The position numbers and the translations under genes were made by a program. This document shows, in pieces, positions 58,876-64,000 of a DNA stretch of 64,000 nt. Source of the stretch: Flavobacterium plurextorum (lineage in GTDB: Bacteria > Bacteroidota > Bacteroidia > Flavobacteriales > Flavobacteriaceae); assembly GCF_002217395.1 (NCBI RefSeq), contig NZ_MUHD01000035.1, positions 1-64,000 of the forward strand. Direction: 5' to 3'. Numbering within the stretch: position 1 is the first letter of the stretch; each line of letters opens with the position of its first letter. The notes below the pieces were generated by a model, which saw only the letters and a list, made by a program, of their open reading frames with translations, was not told the DNA's origin and did no database searches.

Positions 58876-61005
58876 TCAAAACATCTTCTTAAATCCTTCG
58901 CTCTTAACCTTCCAAGTTCCATCTTTTGGGAAACCCGGATTTTCTCCTTCAGATCCATCCCAGCCTGCACACATCATGGCAACAGCTGTTAGGATTCCGC
59001 CGTTACCTGGAAGATAAAGTGTTAATCGTTCCGCCTGATAATTATGTCCGTTTTTTAAATATGTATTCGTTGTTACTTTCATAAAAAGAGCATCAACCGC
59101 TTTATCGGGCATATTTAAACGTGCTGCCGACATCGCAGTCATCGGGAAATCCCAACCCCAGGTTTTATCCCACGACCAAGTTTTCCAAACCAGATCAAAA
59201 GTGTTTTTCATGATTTTCTTATCTAAAAGAGAAGTTTCCGGCAGCATTCCAAAAGTTCCCAAAACAGACGGATGATCGGTTTTAAATTCTGGATTGGTAT
59301 AGGAATCTGTTGCGCTTTCTGTTGCCAAATACACATTATCTGCAACTGGAAGTTTTGACAATTTAGCCAAAACGGTTTCCCACTTTTCAGGGACTTTTTG
59401 GTTTAGCTTTTTCTTCCATTCAATTGCTGTTTTCAAGGCCCAGTTCCAATATGCCAATTCATACGTTGGATTAAAAGTTTCCATTGCTTTAAAACGTTCT
59501 TGAGCCGGAATCACGCCCGGACCTAAAACATAACGATCGGTTTTAGAATCGTAATTAGCAAACGAAGCCATAAAATCGGCCGTTGCAAAAACGCGTTCGC
59601 TGTATAAATTTAAAGTTGAAGTTGTTGGTTTTGCTCTGTAAATCAATTCCGCATAAGTAATAAAATGCGGCTGCTGCCAAATTAAAAATGATCCTACAGA
59701 CGATGGACTTTCATTTCCGTCTGCATCAACCATTTTCTGCCATCTTGCTCCTTCAAAACCTTGTCTTTTGGCAATGTTTTTTGCTTTATCAAAAACCTTT
59801 TGATACCAAGGAAGACTCTTTTCTAACAATTCTGGTCTGTTCCAAAGTGCAAAATGAACACCATGCCACCAATGCATTTCTAAATGCGGTTTTCCGTACC
59901 AGCTGTTATACGTTAAACCCGTTTCCTGAGGTGGTACTTTTCCTGTACATTGAAGTTTCGTAAGATATTGTGACAAAATAATTCTGCGCTCCAGTTCATT
60001 GGCACGAGGATCTGTACTGCCAGAAAAATCAACGGCAGCACCGCTGTTCCAGAATTTCTCCCACCCTTTTATACTGCTGTTTTGTATGTCTGTGAAAGTG
60101 GAATTTTTAATCGCTTTTTTTTCTGCTAAAGCAAAAAGACAACTCAATTCTAATGTATTAGTATTCGAAGCTTCAACAACAAAATAATGATCTGAAGTTT
60201 GTTTTATCTGAGCGTTTCCTTTCCAATTTAAATTTACATTATACGAAATACTATCCATTACATGAGTAACAACGGCTTCTGTTTTTGACTTTGCTGTAAG
60301 TGTGCTTTTATAATCTTGTTTTCCTTCCCATTTTGTTCCCATATCTGCCCAATCTCCTGTTGGAAATGGAATTCGTAAACTTATCTTTAAACGTTTTTGC
60401 TGTAATAAATCGGATTTTACTTTTACGCCAATTTCATCTTTTTCCTGATGTGAAGCTGTTAAAACAGTTACTGGAGTTCCTTCAATTTCAAAATAACTTT
60501 CGATTTCTCCTGTCCATACATTTAGTTTTTGCGAAATGGCTTTTACGTCAGATGGCTTTGCCAAACTTCCATCTTTCTTCGTAATTTCAAAACCTAAATT
60601 TCCCAGCTGCAATAAATGCGGATTCTGTCTGAACCAGTTTACTGCTTCAACTTTTCGTTTTGGTTCTTTAATCTGAACCGTATACGAAATGTCTCTTCCG
60701 TATTGTTTATAATCTCTTAAAGTCTCTGAAAACTTATAATTATTGGTGTTTTTATAACTATCCCAACCCCACTCCGATTGTGTTCCAAGCGGAATTCCGT
60801 TTTGATATTCTTTCGGAAAAGTCTGCAGTCCAGTTGCATCAACCGTAAAAGCAAAAGCACCGTTACCAACCGTTAAAGACGCCAAAGTATCAATAGCCGA
60901 AATTTTGACATTGTGCCTTGTTACTAATGCCTTTCGATCGATTTTCTGCTGTCCGAAAATTGATATCGAAAATAGGAATGCAATAATTACTTGATATTTT
61001 TTCAT
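58876..61005 (-). CDS. Secreted predicted glycosidase, (alpha/alpha)6 GH65/GH95-like
   Basis: A 709-residue protein with a signal peptide (MKKYQVIIAFLFSISIFGQ). The N-terminal beta-sandwich (~20-320) starts at LTVGNGAFAFTVDATGLQTF, the usual opening of GH65/GH95-type enzymes. The helical toroid (~330-690) includes YNSWYGKPHLEMHWWHGVHF and GFEGARWQKM, which parallel the GYRGHxFWDTE and GYRGAMFPW segments of that clan. The Glu in HLEMHWW is the best candidate acid. Substrate is not readable, but its position beside PL11 suggests a rhamnogalacturonan-derived oligosaccharide. Family placement is by eye only. Confidence 0.7.
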   Translation of the reverse strand: MKKYQVIIAFLFSISIFGQQKIDRKALVTRHNVKISAIDTLASLTVGNGAFAFTVDATGLQTFPKEYQNGIPLGTQSEWGWDSYKNTNNYKFSETLRDYKQYGRDISYTVQIKEPKRKVEAVNWFRQNPHLLQLGNLGFEITKKDGSLAKPSDVKAISQKLNVWTGEIESYFEIEGTPVTVLTASHQEKDEIGVKVKSDLLQQKRLKISLRIPFPTGDWADMGTKWEGKQDYKSTLTAKSKTEAVVTHVMDSISYNVNLNWKGNAQIKQTSDHYFVVEASNTNTLELSCLFALAEKKAIKNSTFTDIQNSSIKGWEKFWNSGAAVDFSGSTDPRANELERRIILSQYLTKLQCTGKVPPQETGLTYNSWYGKPHLEMHWWHGVHFALWNRPELLEKSLPWYQKVFDKAKNIAKRQGFEGARWQKMVDADGNESPSSVGSFLIWQQPHFITYAELIYRAKPTTSTLNLYSERVFATADFMASFANYDSKTDRYVLGPGVIPAQERFKAMETFNPTYELAYWNWALKTAIEWKKKLNQKVPEKWETVLAKLSKLPVADNVYLATESATDSYTNPEFKTDHPSVLGTFGMLPETSLLDKKIMKNTFDLVWKTWSWDKTWGWDFPMTAMSAARLNMPDKAVDALFMKVTTNTYLKNGHNYQAERLTLYLPGNGGILTAVAMMCAGWDGSEGENPGFPKDGTWKVKSEGFKKMF

Positions 61006-61335
61006 TTGGTTAAATATTTTTAATGGTATCAGATTAGTTTTCAGTAAGCCTGCTCAATATTGTCATCTCGACTAGATCTTCGTTTGCTGTTCTAAATAGA
61101 TTGTCGATTTTGATTGAGGAATTTCGAGTGTGATTTCTCGTTCCTCGAAATGACAAAAGGATGTTAAATCAATTATGTTTTGTAACTTTCATATGGCTAT
61201 TTTTTTTGATAGTTTTTTTTGAAGTTTAGGGGTTTAAGCTTGCTTCAAATTCGCCCAACTTAACAGCCCACCGTTTGTCAGGTTGAGCTTAGTCGAAGCC
61301 CATTTTTACAATTATCTCATTATGTAATTGACTAA
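61006..61335. repeat. 330-bp non-coding gap with GTCATTTCGA-type and related repeats
   Basis: TTGTCATCTCGACTAG (61061) pairs with CTCGAAATGACAA (61143-61155). GTTTGTCAGGTTGAGCTTAGTCGAAG (61275 onward, split here for description) is a further known-looking intergenic word. No gene or clear promoter is seen. Confidence 0.6.
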
Positions 61336-64000
61336 TTATCTAATTAATGTCACACTCATCAAACCAATCACAACATCGTTTGCAATAGTTTTCAGAGTTA
61401 GGTTTTTTAAAGTTTTATTTTTGTCCAAAGGCAATTCTAAAATCGTTCCTGCACCACCGTCAACTCCATAACTGCTAAATCCTTTTATGGTTTTAAAATC
61501 CTTAAAATCTCTAGAAATTTCTCCTGTTTTAAAATAAACTCTTAGCGGTCTCGGAGCATCGGTTGTAAAGGCAAGTCCGTCAATAAAATAATCTTGCTCG
61601 ATTGGCCACCAGTTTTCAGGGTTTTTTAATGGTAAAACTTCCGAAGTTCCGTCAGTATACTCTATTTTAATTTCTCCGTTTACGATTCTACTTTGCATTG
61701 GATTTGTAGTTCCTGCAAGCATAAAATAAGCGTGCGAAGCTTTTCCGCTTAACGGAATATTGATACTTTCTGGGAAATTATCCCACATCGAAGTAAAGAT
61801 TATATTTTTCTGATTTTCATCAGAAGGTGTTTGAAAAGGAACTCCGTTTGGAGTTGTAATTTTTCCTGTCTGCTTTGCTTTTTCACGTAAACCTTTATCA
61901 TCAATTTGAACTGAAACGTTTGGATAACACCAATTTCCAATTCCTTGTTTTGGCAATTGTAAGGTTACCGTTTTAGGTCTTGGCGACAAATATTCGTAAT
62001 TGAATATATCAGTGATTTTTGCATTAAAAAAAGAGGATAATGATATCGTTTCTGTTCGCTGTGATTTGTCCAGCGGAATATCCCAGTTAAAGTCTTTCTT
62101 ATTTGATTCTTTAGGTTTTATGTTTAACTCAACAGGATACCACCATGATAATTCACCCTGTTTCATCTGAATAAAGAATGTTTTATTTCCTTCGCCTTTT
62201 ACAATTGATTGAAGTGTTCTTTCTTTTTTATCAATTTGACTTAAAACACCTTGAGGATCATAAATTGAAACCATTTCTCCTTTTGCAATGATAATATTTA
62301 AAGCATCACCAGAATTGTATGAAGGCTTAGTATACATTTTTCTAAAAGTTCCGCCTTTCCAATTGATGACTACATCATAAACTTTATTATAAGGAGCTTC
62401 AATGCTGATTTTTGGAGTTCCGATGCTCTCCGAAATACCTTTCCAAGAGACATTTTTTCCATTCACACTAATACTTTCAACTCCGTCAAAAGGAGCATTT
62501 AATAGTAATTTCAAGCCCATTTTTGCAGCAAAATGGTTTTCGATATGATAGTTGTCTTTCTTATCTTTTCGACTAAAATCAATCGAAATATCAGGAATTT
62601 CTAAAGATGCGTTTTCCCACTTTTCAGGAAAACCAGGTTTTATGGTTAAAACTTCATATACAGCATCCGGCTGAATCCCGAAAAGTCCTTCGACTAACGT
62701 TCGAGAAGCCATTCCAATTGGATCAGCAAAATCACGGTATAATTCGCCTCGCATAGCATCTTGATACATAAGTTGTTCAAAACCGCCTGGAGAAGCGCCT
62801 AAATACATACTCTCAATCAAAGCACTTTCCCACATTGTGTATGCTTGTTCAGATTGTCCGCCTTGCCAAAATGCCAGCGAAGTATGCAATTGTTCTGCCA
62901 AAGCAACATTATTAGTTGACCATGTATAAGGCTGCCAGTTTGTAGTGCTTATAACATACAAATCTTTTTTATCCAATCCGTCTGCTGCAATTGGAATATG
63001 CGGAATTTGATTATTGACGTAATCCAGCATTTGATAACTCTCAAAAGGGTTTGATAATTCTGAATCAATTGTATGGTAAATGCTCCAAACTCCGGGTGAA
63101 TCGTGCAATATTCTATTCCCTAAAGCATCTTTATATTCGGCAAAAATTCCTTTTTTCGGAATCCAAAGCTGATTGTTTACGGCTTTTAAAATTTTATCAG
63201 CTTCTTTTTCAAAAGGAACGGCATCTATATTTAATTTTTTAGCCAGTTCTGCTGCCATTTTATTCGCATAATAATTATAAGCCGAAGAATGAATTACGCC
63301 GCCGCCGCTGTATTGCAAAGCATCGCTTGCCCAAATTGAAGCATAAGCATCATAAAGTCCGTCATTGTCTGGATCAAAATTTCGTTTTTCCCATTTTAAA
63401 TGGCGTTCAATTGTCGGCCACATTTCTTTTAAGAAAGTCAAATCTCCTGTCCATTTAAAATGACGAAACATCTGATCGAAAAAAACCAGATTCATATCAT
63501 AATGATGCGCGACGTTATTTTTATTCGGACTTCGGCTGATGTAACCGCTGCTGAACATTGAGGTTCCTATTTCTTCTTTCTGACGCGCTAGATTTTTTTC
63601 TTCATCAAACACAACCGGACCGCTTTCAGGCGATGTTACCTGCGAATTACTGTAACTTGTAAAATGCGTTTTTGCTCTATCGTGCCATCCTAAAGGATCT
63701 GCTGTATAAGCTCCGCGCCAAGCATTTAAATACATTCTCCAGGCAATTGCACCATGAAGATAAGCTGGACTTTCCCAAATTCCGTCAGAAGCAATAGCAA
63801 GCGCTGAACCTAATGTATTAATATAATCATCAGGCGTTTTCACTTTAATTCGATTGGCTAAAAGATGTGTTGCTGTAACCGATTTTTCATAGAGTTCGGC
63901 AATGGTTTTCTGTGTATAATTTACTTTTGAAACTTCGGGAACAAAAAGCCAATAGGTTCCTTTTTCTGAAATAGAACTTACTTTCCCGCTTATTAACGGC
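61336..64000 (-). CDS. Large (alpha/alpha)6-barrel glycosidase-like protein, 5' end outside window
   Basis: The frame is open through the right edge of the window, so at least 888 codons are present and the true start is missing; the GTG at 63843 is internal. The visible part begins KVSSISEKGTYWLFVPEVSK. A helical toroid follows (LHGAIAWRMYLNAWRGAY; HHYDMNLVFFDQMFRHFKWTGD; WEKRNFDPDNDGLYDAYASIW), as in (alpha/alpha)6 glycosidases. Two or more beta-sandwich domains close the C-terminus (about the last 400 residues). A DUF4450-type assignment is possible but unverified. With the GH65-like gene and PL11 it would form a rhamnogalacturonan-degrading set. Confidence 0.72.
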   Translation of the reverse strand, partial: PLISGKVSSISEKGTYWLFVPEVSKVNYTQKTIAELYEKSVTATHLLANRIKVKTPDDYINTLGSALAIASDGIWESPAYLHGAIAWRMYLNAWRGAYTADPLGWHDRAKTHFTSYSNSQVTSPESGPVVFDEEKNLARQKEEIGTSMFSSGYISRSPNKNNVAHHYDMNLVFFDQMFRHFKWTGDLTFLKEMWPTIERHLKWEKRNFDPDNDGLYDAYASIWASDALQYSGGGVIHSSAYNYYANKMAAELAKKLNIDAVPFEKEADKILKAVNNQLWIPKKGIFAEYKDALGNRILHDSPGVWSIYHTIDSELSNPFESYQMLDYVNNQIPHIPIAADGLDKKDLYVISTTNWQPYTWSTNNVALAEQLHTSLAFWQGGQSEQAYTMWESALIESMYLGASPGGFEQLMYQDAMRGELYRDFADPIGMASRTLVEGLFGIQPDAVYEVLTIKPGFPEKWENASLEIPDISIDFSRKDKKDNYHIENHFAAKMGLKLLLNAPFDGVESISVNGKNVSWKGISESIGTPKISIEAPYNKVYDVVINWKGGTFRKMYTKPSYNSGDALNIIIAKGEMVSIYDPQGVLSQIDKKERTLQSIVKGEGNKTFFIQMKQGELSWWYPVELNIKPKESNKKDFNWDIPLDKSQRTETISLSSFFNAKITDIFNYEYLSPRPKTVTLQLPKQGIGNWCYPNVSVQIDDKGLREKAKQTGKITTPNGVPFQTPSDENQKNIIFTSMWDNFPESINIPLSGKASHAYFMLAGTTNPMQSRIVNGEIKIEYTDGTSEVLPLKNPENWWPIEQDYFIDGLAFTTDAPRPLRVYFKTGEISRDFKDFKTIKGFSSYGVDGGAGTILELPLDKNKTLKNLTLKTIANDVVIGLMSVTLIR

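Overview
The window looks like a chromosomal segment of a Flavobacterium-type Bacteroidota. It is AT-rich, and start codons mostly lack a Shine-Dalgarno sequence. Several promoters match the flavobacterial TAnnTTTG (-7) form. There is a type IX secretion type B C-terminal domain, and the intergenic DNA is crowded with dispersed inverted repeats. I found no rRNA, tRNA, CRISPR array, prophage or intact insertion sequence.

Layout. (1) 44-7999: a plus-strand block of two family-1 solute-binding-like proteins without signal peptides, two paralogous class III CoA-transferases, a Gfo/Idh/MocA oxidoreductase, a MaoC hydratase and a FucP-like permease. No ABC permease or ATPase is present. This is the best candidate in the window for an undescribed pathway. 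(2) 8357-16468: an RND efflux operon (OMF, RND, MFP) divergent from a LytS/LytTR two-component pair and a DUF3861 gene. (3) 16731-19605: a DapA-family lyase and a cupin, divergent from a MocR/PdxR-type regulator. (4) 19606-24176: small redox and PLP genes (DUF2024, CPVC thioredoxin, YggS, AAA ATPase, two secreted thioredoxin-fold proteins) set among repeats. (5) 24177-30175: HxlR regulator, DsbA/SpxH-like protein, small unknowns, Zn alcohol dehydrogenase and a HAD phosphatase.

(6) 30285-34116: a hexuronate module, with a LacI regulator divergent from a YhcH-type protein, a fructuronate-reductase-type SDR and mannonate dehydratase. The promoter and a LacI-type operator can be seen. (7) 34246-40851: DUF2911, NlpE-like and YegP-like proteins, then a large repetitive adhesin translationally coupled to a T9SS type B protein. 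(8) 41268-52221: a complete L-rhamnose route (symporter, isomerase, kinase, fused aldolase/lactaldehyde dehydrogenase) with LutABC on the same strand and a divergent GntR regulator. Rhamnose would go to DHAP plus L-lactate, and LutABC would oxidise the lactate to pyruvate. (9) 52469-56486: a secreted serine hydrolase, an alpha/beta hydrolase and a three-gene unknown membrane locus. (10) 56761-64000: a PL11 rhamnogalacturonan lyase and two large (alpha/alpha)6-type predicted glycosidases, the last running off the window. Regions 6, 8 and 10 together point to growth on pectin (rhamnogalacturonan): the outer enzymes release rhamnose and uronic acids, which the two inner pathways consume.

At least three dispersed repeat families can be read directly: a ~150 bp element with four copies, a ~170 bp GCTCC-palindrome element with two copies, and a GTCATTTCGA-type element with several copies. 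Function assignments come from reading motifs and family resemblance by eye; no database search was possible.
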